From contig NZ_VNIP01000008.1 of NCBI RefSeq assembly GCF_008370325.1, positions 558,001 to 622,000 on the forward strand: a DNA stretch of 64,000 bases, in the 5' to 3' direction. Below are positions 53,059 through 61,415 of this stretch, piece by piece. Numbering within the stretch: position 1 is the first letter of the stretch; the number at the start of each line of letters is the position of its first letter. Position numbers and translations under genes: made by a program. Origin of the DNA: Martinezella tropici (GTDB lineage Bacteria; Pseudomonadota; Alphaproteobacteria; Rhizobiales; Rhizobiaceae). The notes under the pieces were generated by a model. That model searched no databases. It was given only the letters and a program-made list of their open reading frames with translations, and had not been told where the DNA came from.

Positions 53059-55380
53059 TTAGGCGGCTACCTGGCGGTTTCGGACGGCGAGCAGGCGCAA
53101 GGCATTCATGGTCACCAGCACCGTAGCGCCGGTATCGGCGAGGATCGCCGGCCAGAGACCGGTAATGCCGATAATGGTGGTGACCAGGAAAACACCTTTC
53201 AGGCCGAGAGCGATGGTGATGTTCTGGCCGATATTGCTCATCGTCCGCTTCGAGAGGTCGATCATCTCGATGACGTCGCCGACGCGGCCGTGCAGCACGG
53301 CGGCATCCGCCGTTTCGAGCGCAACGTCCGTTCCTCCACCCATGGCAATCCCGACATCGGCCGCGGCAAGCGCAGGCGCATCGTTGATACCGTCGCCGAC
53401 CTTGGCGACGCGCAAGCCCTGCCGTTTCAGGTCGCCGACGATCCGCTGCTTGTCTTCGGGCAGCAGTTGCGCGCGAACCTCGATACCGAGCGTCTTGCCG
53501 ATCGCCTCAGCCGTGCGCTGGTTGTCGCCCGTCAGCATGATCGTCTTGATGCCAGCATCAGCAAGGGCCTTGAGGCCGGCGGCCGTATCGGCACGCGGCT
53601 CGTCGCGCATGGCGAGCAGGCCGGCGGCGATACCTTTGGCAATGAGAACGGAGACGGTCTTTCCTTCGTCGTTAAGTGCTCCGATCCGGGTCAATTGCTC
53701 CGGGGTCAACGACACTTTTTCACCTGCCGCCTGCGGTGATCCGAGGAATACGTCGATACCATCAACCGTGCCGCTCACACCCTTGCCGCCGATTGCTTTC
53801 GCATCGATGACCTGAGGGATATCCGTTCCGGCTGCCGTCGTACGGTCGAGGATTGCGCGGGCAAGCGGATGGCTGGAGCCGGTTTCGACCGCGGCTGCCA
53901 GGCGCAACACCTGCGTATCGCTCATCCCGAGGCCGACGATATCCGTGACCTTGGGCTTGCCTTCGGTCAGGGTGCCCGTCTTGTCGAAAGCGACGGCGGT
54001 GACCTTGCCGATATTTTCGAGCACCGCTCCGCCCTTCAGCAGCAGGCCGCGCCGGGCGCCGGAGGAGAGCGAGGCGGCAATCGCCGCCGGCGTCGAAATG
54101 ACGAGGGCGCAGGGGCAGCCGATCAGCAGGATCGCCAGGCCCTTGTATACCCACTCGCCCCAGCTGCCGCCGAGGAACAACGGTGGGATAACGGCAACGA
54201 GCGCGCCGACAACGACGACGCCGGGCGTGTAATAGCGGGAGAAGCGATCGATGAAACGCTCGGTCGGAGCCTTCGATTCCTGCGCCTCCTCGACCAGCTT
54301 GACGACGCGGGCGATGGTATTGTCGGATGCTGCGGCGGTCACGCGGATACGCAGCGCGGCATCGCCGTTAACCGTGCCGGCGAAGACGGTTGCATCCGCG
54401 CCTTTGCGCACCGGCGTGCTTTCGCCGGTCACCGGCGCTTCGTCGACAGCGCTTTCGCCGGAAAGGATCACGCCGTCGGCCGGAATGCGGTCGCCAGGGC
54501 GCACTAGGATGAGGGCACCGATGGCGAGGCTTTCGGCCTCGACCTCAAGGGTCTTGCCATTCTCCTCGAGCAGGGCGGTCTTGGGCACCAGATCCGTCAG
54601 CGATTGAATGCTGGCGCGCGCCTTGCTGGCCGCTACGCCTTCCAATAGCTCACCGATCAGGAACAGGAAGACGACGGCTGCCGCCTCTTCGCTGGCGCCG
54701 ATGATAACGGCGCCGATGGCCGCGATCGTCATCAGCATTTCGATCGAGAACGGCGTTCCGACCCTTGCGGCCGTGAAGGCACGCCGGGCAATCGGCAACA
54801 GGCCCACAAGCATGGCGGCGGTAAAGATCCAGGCGTCGAGTGCGGGAACGAGCTTGCCAATACCCCAGGCAGCGGCCACGGCGAAGCCGGTCGCGATGGT
54901 CAACCGGCCCTTGGCCGATTTCCACCAGGGTCTCGAGGTCGGGCCGTGGTCGTGCCCGTGAAGGCCGGCCATCGCCGCATCCGCCTCTTCCGAGGCGTGG
55001 CCATGTCCTGCGTGATCGTGCTTATGGCCAGCTGTACCATGTCTGTGATCACCGTGGTCATGATCGTGAGCATACGGCTTGTGATCATGATGACTGTGGC
55101 CGCAGCCGCAGGCATGATCATCCGCCGCCACCTTCGGCGCGGGAACGTTGCTTTGCGCAAGCGGGAAAAGCTTGTAGCCCAGGCCTGAGACGCGCTTTGC
55201 AATGCTCGGCAGCAGGTCGGGATCGCCCTGGTGCCTGACTGTCATCGTACCCGCAGTGACCGAGACGGAGACGTCCTCCACGCCCTGCAGGCGTCGAACG
55301 GCCGTGTCGATTTTCGCGGCGCAGGAAGCGCAATCCATGCCTTCCACGCGATAGCGGCTCTGTTGTGTTGTCGACGTCAT
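53059..55380 (-). CDS. zntA: Zn2+/Cd2+/Pb2+-type P1B ATPase
   Basis: A 773-residue metal-exporting P-type ATPase. N-terminal HMA domain with GMDCASCAAKID, then a His/Asp-rich linker (residues about 90-145, many HxH and HDH repeats) likely to bind Zn. Eight membrane helices; the metal-site motif is GCPCAL, phosphorylation site DKTGTLT, then TGDN and VGDGINDAPAL. The CPC motif with a His-rich linker fits ZntA/CadA proteins. A MerR-type operator lies upstream, as known for zntA/cadA promoters, but no MerR gene is within the window. A hairpin lies right in front of the start codon. Confidence 0.92.
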   Translation of the reverse strand: MTSTTQQSRYRVEGMDCASCAAKIDTAVRRLQGVEDVSVSVTAGTMTVRHQGDPDLLPSIAKRVSGLGYKLFPLAQSNVPAPKVAADDHACGCGHSHHDHKPYAHDHDHGDHRHGTAGHKHDHAGHGHASEEADAAMAGLHGHDHGPTSRPWWKSAKGRLTIATGFAVAAAWGIGKLVPALDAWIFTAAMLVGLLPIARRAFTAARVGTPFSIEMLMTIAAIGAVIIGASEEAAAVVFLFLIGELLEGVAASKARASIQSLTDLVPKTALLEENGKTLEVEAESLAIGALILVRPGDRIPADGVILSGESAVDEAPVTGESTPVRKGADATVFAGTVNGDAALRIRVTAAASDNTIARVVKLVEEAQESKAPTERFIDRFSRYYTPGVVVVGALVAVIPPLFLGGSWGEWVYKGLAILLIGCPCALVISTPAAIAASLSSGARRGLLLKGGAVLENIGKVTAVAFDKTGTLTEGKPKVTDIVGLGMSDTQVLRLAAAVETGSSHPLARAILDRTTAAGTDIPQVIDAKAIGGKGVSGTVDGIDVFLGSPQAAGEKVSLTPEQLTRIGALNDEGKTVSVLIAKGIAAGLLAMRDEPRADTAAGLKALADAGIKTIMLTGDNQRTAEAIGKTLGIEVRAQLLPEDKQRIVGDLKRQGLRVAKVGDGINDAPALAAADVGIAMGGGTDVALETADAAVLHGRVGDVIEMIDLSKRTMSNIGQNITIALGLKGVFLVTTIIGITGLWPAILADTGATVLVTMNALRLLAVRNRQVAA

Positions 55381-55385
55381 CTTCT

Positions 55386-55409
55386 GGTTCCGATTTTGCT
55401 GTCGGAACC
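55386..55409 (-). promoter_or_regulatory. Hairpin immediately upstream of the metal ATPase start codon
   Basis: On the mRNA strand GGTTCCGA (55409-55402), an 8-nt loop, and TCGGAACC (55393-55386) form a perfect 8-bp stem ending five bases before the ATG. The only purine-rich ribosome-binding candidates (GGAACC, AGAAG) are in or next to the stem. Confidence 0.5.
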
Positions 55410-55419
55410 ATTGCTACAT

Positions 55420-55436
55420 CCTCTAGCTACTAGAGG
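55420..55436 (-). promoter_or_regulatory. MerR-family (ZntR/CadR-type) operator in an elongated spacer
   Basis: CCTCTAG-CTA-CTAGAGG is a perfect 7-bp dyad. On the minus strand it is flanked by TTGTTC (55441-55436) and TAGCAA (55416-55411) with a 19-bp spacer, the overlong -35/-10 spacing typical of MerR-regulated metal-efflux promoters. Confidence 0.7.
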
Positions 55437-55499
55437 AACAAGAGCCAATTTGCAGATTCTTGCGGGAGCGTTATGCCCGCCGGCTCCTGCCTTCGCAGG

Positions 55500-55550
55500 G
55501 CAACGCTCAAGCTTACGCCGCCCGCAAAGCCTGCAGGCGGCGAGCGTTGC
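55500..55550 (-). terminator. Large hairpin terminator after the quinone reductase gene
   Basis: Outer arms GCAACGCTC (55500-55508) and GAGCGTTGC (55542-55550), inner arms CGCCGCC (55516-55522) and GGCGGCG (55536-55542). It starts 10 bp after the stop codon of the minus-strand gene and separates it from the metal ATPase promoter. Confidence 0.65.
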
Positions 55551-55560
55551 CATAGTGAAA

Positions 55561-56538
55561 TTACAGCTTCAGCAGAACCTTGCCTGCCTTGCCGGGTGCC
55601 AATGAAGACTTCACCGCCTGTGCGATTTCCGTAATGTCATAGGCGGCTTCCACCGGCAGCTTGACCTCGCCGGACGCGACTCGCGCGATCAGCTCGCTGA
55701 TGAGCCGCCGGCGCTCGTCGGCCGACATGGCGGCGCTGACCTTGATACCCCAGAAGCCCTTGATCGTCAGCTGCTTGAAGATGACAGCCCTCGAGGCGAT
55801 CTGCATCGGTTTGCCGGCCGCTGTACCGAAGGACACCAGCAGGCCGTTTTCACCCAAAAGATCGGCGAGGTCGTTACTCGCAACGCCGCCGACGGAGTCC
55901 ACCGCGGCGCGGATCGGGGCATCGCCGATCATGGCGCGTACTTTCATCTTCCAGTCGGCGGTGGCGGTCGACACGGCGTTCTCGATGCCGAATGCCGACA
56001 GTTCGTCAATGCCGCCGTCGCGCCGAACAAGATTGATCATATGGATGCCGCGGCTGCGGGCCAGCATGGCGAGCGTCTTGCCGACCGCACCGTTCGCTGC
56101 GTTCTGGATGATCCAGTCGCCGCGTTCGACATTGAGGGATTCCAGAAGCGAGATGGCGCTGAACGGCATGGCGATCAGCTGTGCCGCGGCCTCGTCGGTA
56201 ATGACGTCGGGCACGGGGACGAGGCTGGCGGCCGGCGCCGTGAACTGCTCGGCCCAGGTGCCATGCACGCCGGCGGCAACGACGCGTTTGCCGATCAGCG
56301 TCTTGTCGACATCAGGCCCGACGGCATCGACGAAGCCGACCGCCTCGCTGCCGCCGATCGCCGGCAATATAGGTTTGTAGCCGTAGGCGCCGCGCACCGT
56401 CCAAAGGTCATGATTATGGATCGGCGAAAGAATGGTGCGAATGCGCACATCTCCCGCACCCGGCTCCGGCAGCGGCATGTCGGCCAGATAAAGGACGTCT
56501 GCCGGGTCGCCGAAGACATCGTGGATGGCACTGCGCAT
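55561..56538 (-). CDS. Zinc-independent quinone oxidoreductase (MDR family)
   Basis: A 325-residue medium-chain dehydrogenase/reductase-fold protein: GDPADVLYLADMPLPEPGAGDVRIRTILSPIHNHDLWTVRGAYGYKPILPAIGGSEAVGFVDAVG, cofactor region WIIQNAANGAVGKTLAMLARSRGIHMINLVRR. The usual catalytic-zinc cysteine is absent (IHNHDLW). It reduces quinones or enals with NADPH in related proteins. ATG 56538 has AAGGAATACAAA upstream; a start at 56583 is possible. It overlaps the end of the TetR-type gene region and is probably controlled by it. Confidence 0.83.
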   Translation of the reverse strand: MRSAIHDVFGDPADVLYLADMPLPEPGAGDVRIRTILSPIHNHDLWTVRGAYGYKPILPAIGGSEAVGFVDAVGPDVDKTLIGKRVVAAGVHGTWAEQFTAPAASLVPVPDVITDEAAAQLIAMPFSAISLLESLNVERGDWIIQNAANGAVGKTLAMLARSRGIHMINLVRRDGGIDELSAFGIENAVSTATADWKMKVRAMIGDAPIRAAVDSVGGVASNDLADLLGENGLLVSFGTAAGKPMQIASRAVIFKQLTIKGFWGIKVSAAMSADERRRLISELIARVASGEVKLPVEAAYDITEIAQAVKSSLAPGKAGKVLLKL

Positions 56539-56579
56539 TTTGTATTCCTTGCGTGTTGACATGCTGGTCCTGTCGTGGA

Positions 56580-57182
56580 TCAAAGGCCGCCGGGTGCGGT
56601 AAGGGCTTGTTCAGTGGCAAGCATGGCCTGGTCGAGCGGCGTCTTATCCTTGCCGAGCTTCGCCAGGATCGCCGCCCCGAGCCAGAGACTATAGAGTGAA
56701 CGGGCTGTTTTTTCCGGGATGCAGGATGATGAAATGGAACCGTCCTCACGTCCCTCGGTGATCGTCTTGGTGAGGCGGCGAATGAGATCCTCGACGCCGC
56801 CGAGCAAGATCACGCGCATGTTATCAGAGAGGTCGGCGATTTCGGCGGCAAGTTTCACGACCAGGCACCGGTCGGCAAGGCTTGCGCTGCCGCCATCGGA
56901 GAGCCAGGCATTCCAATAGTGCATCACACGCTGGCGCCCGTTGCCCTTCCAGCCGAAAAGCGCATCGAGGCGTTCCGTATAGTCAGAGCAATATTGCTTC
57001 AACAGCGCGCAGCCGAAGGCTTCCTTCGATGCGAAATAATAATAGAACGACCCTTTCGGTACGGCGCTCTGTTCGAGCAGCTCTTTCAGGCCGACGCCCC
57101 CGAAACCTTTGCGCAGAACCAATTCCCGCCCGATCGCGAGAATATGGCTCCGAGTGAGCTCCGATTTCTTCTTTGTCACCAT
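56580..57182 (-). CDS. TetR-family regulator (AcuR/NemR-like)
   Basis: A 200-residue TetR-type repressor: helix-turn-helix ILAIGRELVLRKGFGGVGLKELLEQSAVPKGSFYYYFASKEAFGCALL, then a C-terminal helical ligand domain with CLVVKLAAEIADLSDNMR, which carries the cysteine seen in NemR/AcuR-like proteins that sense electrophiles. It lies 41 bp upstream of the quinone oxidoreductase start in the same direction, suggesting a redox-responsive self-controlled operon. Ligand inferred. Confidence 0.85.
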   Translation of the reverse strand: MVTKKKSELTRSHILAIGRELVLRKGFGGVGLKELLEQSAVPKGSFYYYFASKEAFGCALLKQYCSDYTERLDALFGWKGNGRQRVMHYWNAWLSDGGSASLADRCLVVKLAAEIADLSDNMRVILLGGVEDLIRRLTKTITEGREDGSISSSCIPEKTARSLYSLWLGAAILAKLGKDKTPLDQAMLATEQALTAPGGL

Positions 57183-57239
57183 AAGCGGTCCGATAACAAA
57201 TAATCGACCGGTCGTCTATAAACTCGATGTTGTTTGCCG

Positions 57240-58496
57240 TCAGATCAGTGCGAGCGTTGCAAGCGAGAGGATCAGCGCCGGAAGCATGACAATGGCACCG
57301 ATCTTCAAGAAGGCCAGCGCGCCCATGTGGAGCCCCTCCCGGCGAAGGGCGGCGAGCCAGAGGATGGTGGCAAGCGAGCCGGTTACCGAAAGGTTGGGGC
57401 CGAGATCGACGCCGATCAATACCGCGCCGGCAATGGAATCGGGAACATGGGCCGCCTGTACCGCGCTGCCGGCGAAAAGGCCGGCGGGCAAATTGTTGAC
57501 GAGGTTGGAGATGATCGCGACCGAAAAACCGGCGGCTCCGATCGCCTGCGTCTGGGATTGTGCGGCAAGCGATGCAAGTCTTTCGGACAGAAGCGCGGTC
57601 AGGCCGGTATGATTGACCGCTTCGACGATCACGAAGAGGCCCGCCACCAGGGGCAATACGCTCCAGCTTATGCCGCTTATCGTCTCCATCGGGCTTTGCC
57701 GCGTGAGCGCGAGAACGATGACCGTGGTGATGACGCCTGCGGCAAATGTCGGTATTCCGAGGTCGAAATTCATGGCCGATGCGGCGATCAGCACGAGCGC
57801 GGTGACCACAAGTCCCCATCCGGCCAGCCGGGCCGTGTGCGAAAGGGAAGGTTCTTCGACATCGCGTGCGATCGTGTCTTCGGCCAGCGCGCGCCTTTGT
57901 GTCCAATAGAGGCAGCCGAAGGTCACGATAATCGAGACGATCGACGGCAGAAGGAAGGTCTGCATCCATCGGGATAGAGGCGGCATTTCGCCGCCGGCAA
58001 AGATAACGAGATTGGCTGGGTTGGAGATCGGCAGCACGAAGCTGGCGGCATTGGCGATGAAGGCGCAGACCAGCAAGTAAGGCATGGGATCCTTCACCCG
58101 CGCCGCCCGGCATGCGGCATAGACAGCCGGCGTGAGCACCACGGCAGTGGCGTCGTTCGACAAAAAGACCGTGACGACGACGCCGACGCCATAGACGAGT
58201 ACAAACAGCCTGCGGGGCGATCCCCTGGCATGCGAGGTGGCGATGGCGGCAACCCAGTCGAAAAGCCCTTCGCGCCGCGCCAGCTCCGACAGAAGCATCA
58301 TGCCGATCAGGAACAGATAGACATCGAAACCTTTGGAAATACCCGCCCAGACGTCGGTCGGGCCGATCAGCCGGAAGGCGAGGAGAACCGCCGCGCCGAG
58401 AACCGCCCAGATCGCTTCCGGCCAGCGGAACGGGCGTGTGACGACACCGAGGGCCGTCAGGCCGGCAATGCTCAAGGTGATGGCGGATTCAGTCAT
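57240..58496 (-). CDS. ArsB-like arsenite/anion permease (SLC13/ArsB family)
   Basis: A 418-residue inner-membrane protein with about 11-12 hydrophobic segments. VFLSNDATAVVLTPAVYAACR and the second half NLVNNLPAGLFAGSAV are the paired N-D/N-N hairpin motifs of the ion-transporter superfamily, and GVDLGPNLSVTGSLATILWL is ArsB-like. Arsenite efflux is therefore possible, but no arsR, arsC or arsA gene is adjacent, so another anion cannot be excluded. GACGAGCTGA precedes the ATG. Confidence 0.78.
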   Translation of the reverse strand: MTESAITLSIAGLTALGVVTRPFRWPEAIWAVLGAAVLLAFRLIGPTDVWAGISKGFDVYLFLIGMMLLSELARREGLFDWVAAIATSHARGSPRRLFVLVYGVGVVVTVFLSNDATAVVLTPAVYAACRAARVKDPMPYLLVCAFIANAASFVLPISNPANLVIFAGGEMPPLSRWMQTFLLPSIVSIIVTFGCLYWTQRRALAEDTIARDVEEPSLSHTARLAGWGLVVTALVLIAASAMNFDLGIPTFAAGVITTVIVLALTRQSPMETISGISWSVLPLVAGLFVIVEAVNHTGLTALLSERLASLAAQSQTQAIGAAGFSVAIISNLVNNLPAGLFAGSAVQAAHVPDSIAGAVLIGVDLGPNLSVTGSLATILWLAALRREGLHMGALAFLKIGAIVMLPALILSLATLALI

Positions 58497-58614
58497 TCAG
58501 CTCGTCTTGGATATCGAAAGGGAGCGGATATGTAGCACTGCGGCGCTGGGGCGCAAATGGTAATTTCGGCGCGGCCCTCGGGGAAACCCGTGGGCCGGAC
58601 GACCTCGCGAGAGG

Positions 58615-59070
58615 CTATGCCTTTTTCGTTCTGACCTCTTTCGCCGCAGTATCATGTAATTTGTCGGCGCGCTCGACGAGGACCGAACATTCCGCATGCC
58701 GGATGACATATTCCACAGTCGAGCCGAAGATGCGGTCGAGAATATCGGAAGTATGGGTTGCAAGCACGATGAGATCGGCCTTCTGCTCCTGCGCGACCGT
58801 CAGCAGGGTTCTCGATGCGGCGCCGGTGCGGACTTCTATCGACGCGGCAATGCCGAGACGCTTGCACAGCGCATCGAGCTTGTCTTCCGCTTCCTTGATG
58901 ACGGACACGGCCCAATTGTCCGGGCTTTCGCTGCCGGAGGGAAAACGCTCGATCACATGAACCACGATCAGCTCTCCGCCCGGCGACAGAAGGGCGTGGG
59001 AGGTGCGCAATAGACGCTCGGCGCGCTCGCGGGATCCAAGTCCTATTGCGCAGATAATTTTCTCGTACAT
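58615..59070 (-). CDS. Universal stress protein (UspA family)
   Basis: A 151-residue UspA-fold protein: MYEKIICAIGLGSRERAERLLRTSHALLSPGGELIVVHVIE and KADLIVLATHTSDILDRIFGSTVEYVIRHAECSVLVER. The usual ATP-binding G-x2-G-x9-G-S/T is altered (THTSDILDRIFGST), suggesting the non-ATP-binding type. I chose ATG 59070 with GGGGAGAGTGGA upstream; a longer frame to 59136 lacks one. It lies head to head with the cyd genes, with about 600 bp between; usp genes are often expressed with cytochrome bd under low oxygen. Confidence 0.82.
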   Translation of the reverse strand: MYEKIICAIGLGSRERAERLLRTSHALLSPGGELIVVHVIERFPSGSESPDNWAVSVIKEAEDKLDALCKRLGIAASIEVRTGAASRTLLTVAQEQKADLIVLATHTSDILDRIFGSTVEYVIRHAECSVLVERADKLHDTAAKEVRTKKA

Positions 59071-59667
59071 TCCACTCTCCCCAAGTCTATGCCGAAGCGT
59101 TCGGTAAACTCTGTCTGCGATCGCGGCGGCCGTCACGGCAGTATGACGCTTGCTCGTTGATTCGGCGATGATTGTCAGCCGAGTGAGGCCATTTGGCCGC
59201 CATCCGTGCTTTCAATGGCCGCGCGCTTTGCCATTTGCACAGATTTAATCTCGTCTCCTCCGAGAACGGAGCACGTCTTCGAATTGCTGCGTTGCAAAAA
59301 GGCGGGGCGGCTATTGCCTGGGTGCCGTCGTGGCCAGACCGCAGAAATAACATTGGCTTCTGCGTCAATCTGCCATCGTCGGATAGGTGCCCTGCGACAT
59401 CCTGCACGCTTTTGCGCACTGCACAATTTGTTTTAGAACCATTTCGCGAACAACTTGCTGCGGGCTCAACCCATCGGCGAGACGGCCATGCTATTCTTGT
59501 CGCTGACAAGAGGCGGAAAGCCAGTCATATTGGGGCTCCGATATCGTCGATTGCGGCAAGTGCGTTCTGGGTTCGACGAAGACCAAGGTGTCTGCGATGC
59601 AGACCCGTCGGTCATCATACGTCGGCGGACCCTCCTTGATGGCATATATTGGAAAGGACGGGCTCAC
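59071..59667. other. Divergent region between uspA-like gene and cydD
   Basis: About 600 bp. Several frames are open on both strands, but none has a ribosome binding site and protein-like composition together. I looked for an FNR/FixK box (TTGAT-N4-ATCAA) and found only a half-site, TTGAT at 59636-59640, close to the cydD start. A decayed gene cannot be excluded. Confidence 0.4.
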
Positions 59668-61398
59668 GTGACAGCTTCCTCCGCCACCGATGGAATGTTG
59701 GAAAGACGCCAGGCCGCAAATCCCGCTTCGGCGGGGAGCCCAGTTGCTGCAGGTGCCGCAGCTGATTGGACGACCGAAAAGTGTCGTGGTCTCGGCCTGG
59801 CTTCGACATTGCAATGTCTGTCGTCGCTCGGCTGGATCGGGCAGGCTGCCATGCTCGCCATCGGCGTGGGTGCGATCAGCCAAGGCGGCGGCGTTGCTGA
59901 TGTCGCGATCCCGGCAGCCGTCGTTGCAGGCGTTGGCGTTCTGCGCGCTGGATTGGATGCGGCTGGTGGTCGGCTGGCATTTCGGGCCGCGCGTCGCGAG
60001 TTGAGTCTTCGGCGCGCCACTGCGACCACGGCGCTTGCCCTACGCTCGCCCCTCGATAGCGGCAGGCCGGCATCCGGCATGGCGGCAAGCGTTCTGGGCG
60101 AGCAGGCGGAGGCGATCGTTCCCTATCTCGCACGGTTTCGCCCGGTCCGCGTGAAGGCGAGCATCGTGCCGCTAGTCATGTTCGCCTGCATTTTGCCAAT
60201 CTCGTGGCTTGCGGCCCTGATCCTGACGCTTTGCGCGCCACTCATCCCGATTTTCATGGCGCTGATCGGCTGGCGCGCCAAGGCTGCCAGCGAAAAACAG
60301 CTCGCCGAAACCGGTGGCATCAACGCCTTCCTGCTCGACCGTCTGCGCGGCCTCGCGACCATCCGCGCGCTCGACGCCGTCGATGTGACGGCACAGCGCC
60401 TGCGCGGCGACGCGGAGTCGCTGCGCATCCGGACCATGGCGGTATTGAGGATCGCATTCCTGTCTTCGGCGGTGCTCGAATTCTTCGCCGCGCTCGGCGT
60501 TGCCGCAACGGCCGTCTATGTCGGCTTCAGTCTGTTGGGCTCGATCGAGATCGGCACCTGGGAAGGCCGCCTTACTCTGACACAAGGGCTGTTCATTCTC
60601 CTGCTTGCGCCGGCCTTTTTCGAGCCGCTGCGCGAACTATCTGCCGTCTGGCATGACCGCGCCAGTGGCGAGGCGGCACTTTCGGCTCTTAAGGAGTTGG
60701 CCTCGCCGCAGCAAACGATCGTCGGCGGCAGCGATCGGCAAACACGGGCATCCACCGGCAATGCATCGGTCGAGATCGAAGGTCTGGTCTTCCGGCATGG
60801 ACCGGAGTGGGACGCGGCGATCGATCATTTTGATCTCATGGTCGCGCCTGGAGAACATGTGGCGCTGTGGGGCGCAAGCGGCTCAGGCAAGACGACGCTC
60901 CTGTCGCTGATCGCCGGTCTCGCCCGGCAGGATGTCGGCGTCATCCGGATCGGGGGCATTCCGCTGCGCGACGAGACCGCGGACGCACTGCGTCGTCGCA
61001 TGGCCTGGATCGGCCAGCAGCCACACGTTTTTGCAGGCAGCGTGAAGCGGAATGTAGCGCTCGGACGCCCGGGCATCGATGCCGCAGCCGTCGCCGAGGC
61101 TCTCGAAGGCGTTGCTCTCGATCACGTCTTTACGCCGGAACGGGTGTCGGCGGTCGGCGAGGGAGGGCTTGGCCTTTCCGGCGGTGAGGCGCTGCGACTG
61201 GCACTGGCGCGCATGATGGTGGACGAAGGTGCCGACATTATTCTTGCCGACGAACCGACCGCGCATCTCGACGCAGAAACCGCCGCTGCCGTGACGGATG
61301 CGCTGCTCGCACTCGCCGAAGGGCGGGTCCTGATCGTAGCGACGCATGATCCGGTGCTTGCCGCGCGGATGCATCGCATCGTCCGGCTCGGCGAGTAG
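59668..61398 (+). CDS. cydD: CydD, heterodimeric ABC exporter subunit for cytochrome bd assembly
   Basis: A 576-residue membrane ABC protein: six hydrophobic helices in the first 330 residues, then an ATPase with Walker A GASGSGKTT, signature LGLSGGEALRLALARM and Walker B IILADEPTAHLDAET. CydDC exports or moves thiols/haem across the inner membrane and is required for cytochrome bd. I chose GTG 59668 with GGAAAGGACGGG upstream, which gives the normal family length; an open extension of 71 codons to 59455 looks non-coding. It is followed 17 bp later by cydC and then cydA. Confidence 0.9.
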   Translation: MTASSATDGMLERRQAANPASAGSPVAAGAAADWTTEKCRGLGLASTLQCLSSLGWIGQAAMLAIGVGAISQGGGVADVAIPAAVVAGVGVLRAGLDAAGGRLAFRAARRELSLRRATATTALALRSPLDSGRPASGMAASVLGEQAEAIVPYLARFRPVRVKASIVPLVMFACILPISWLAALILTLCAPLIPIFMALIGWRAKAASEKQLAETGGINAFLLDRLRGLATIRALDAVDVTAQRLRGDAESLRIRTMAVLRIAFLSSAVLEFFAALGVAATAVYVGFSLLGSIEIGTWEGRLTLTQGLFILLLAPAFFEPLRELSAVWHDRASGEAALSALKELASPQQTIVGGSDRQTRASTGNASVEIEGLVFRHGPEWDAAIDHFDLMVAPGEHVALWGASGSGKTTLLSLIAGLARQDVGVIRIGGIPLRDETADALRRRMAWIGQQPHVFAGSVKRNVALGRPGIDAAAVAEALEGVALDHVFTPERVSAVGEGGLGLSGGEALRLALARMMVDEGADIILADEPTAHLDAETAAAVTDALLALAEGRVLIVATHDPVLAARMHRIVRLGE

Positions 61399-61415
61399 GG
61401 ACGAAAGGTGGCTGC

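Noticed and set aside
59193..59639. Possible small gene upstream of cydD, with overlapping frames on both strands
   Set aside because: No good ribosome binding site, no signal or domain, composition like non-coding translation; at most a decayed gene.
59636..59649. FNR/FixK box before cydD (TTGAT-GGCA-TATAT)
   Set aside because: Only the left half fits TTGAT-N4-ATCAA; the right half does not match, so I do not call it a site.
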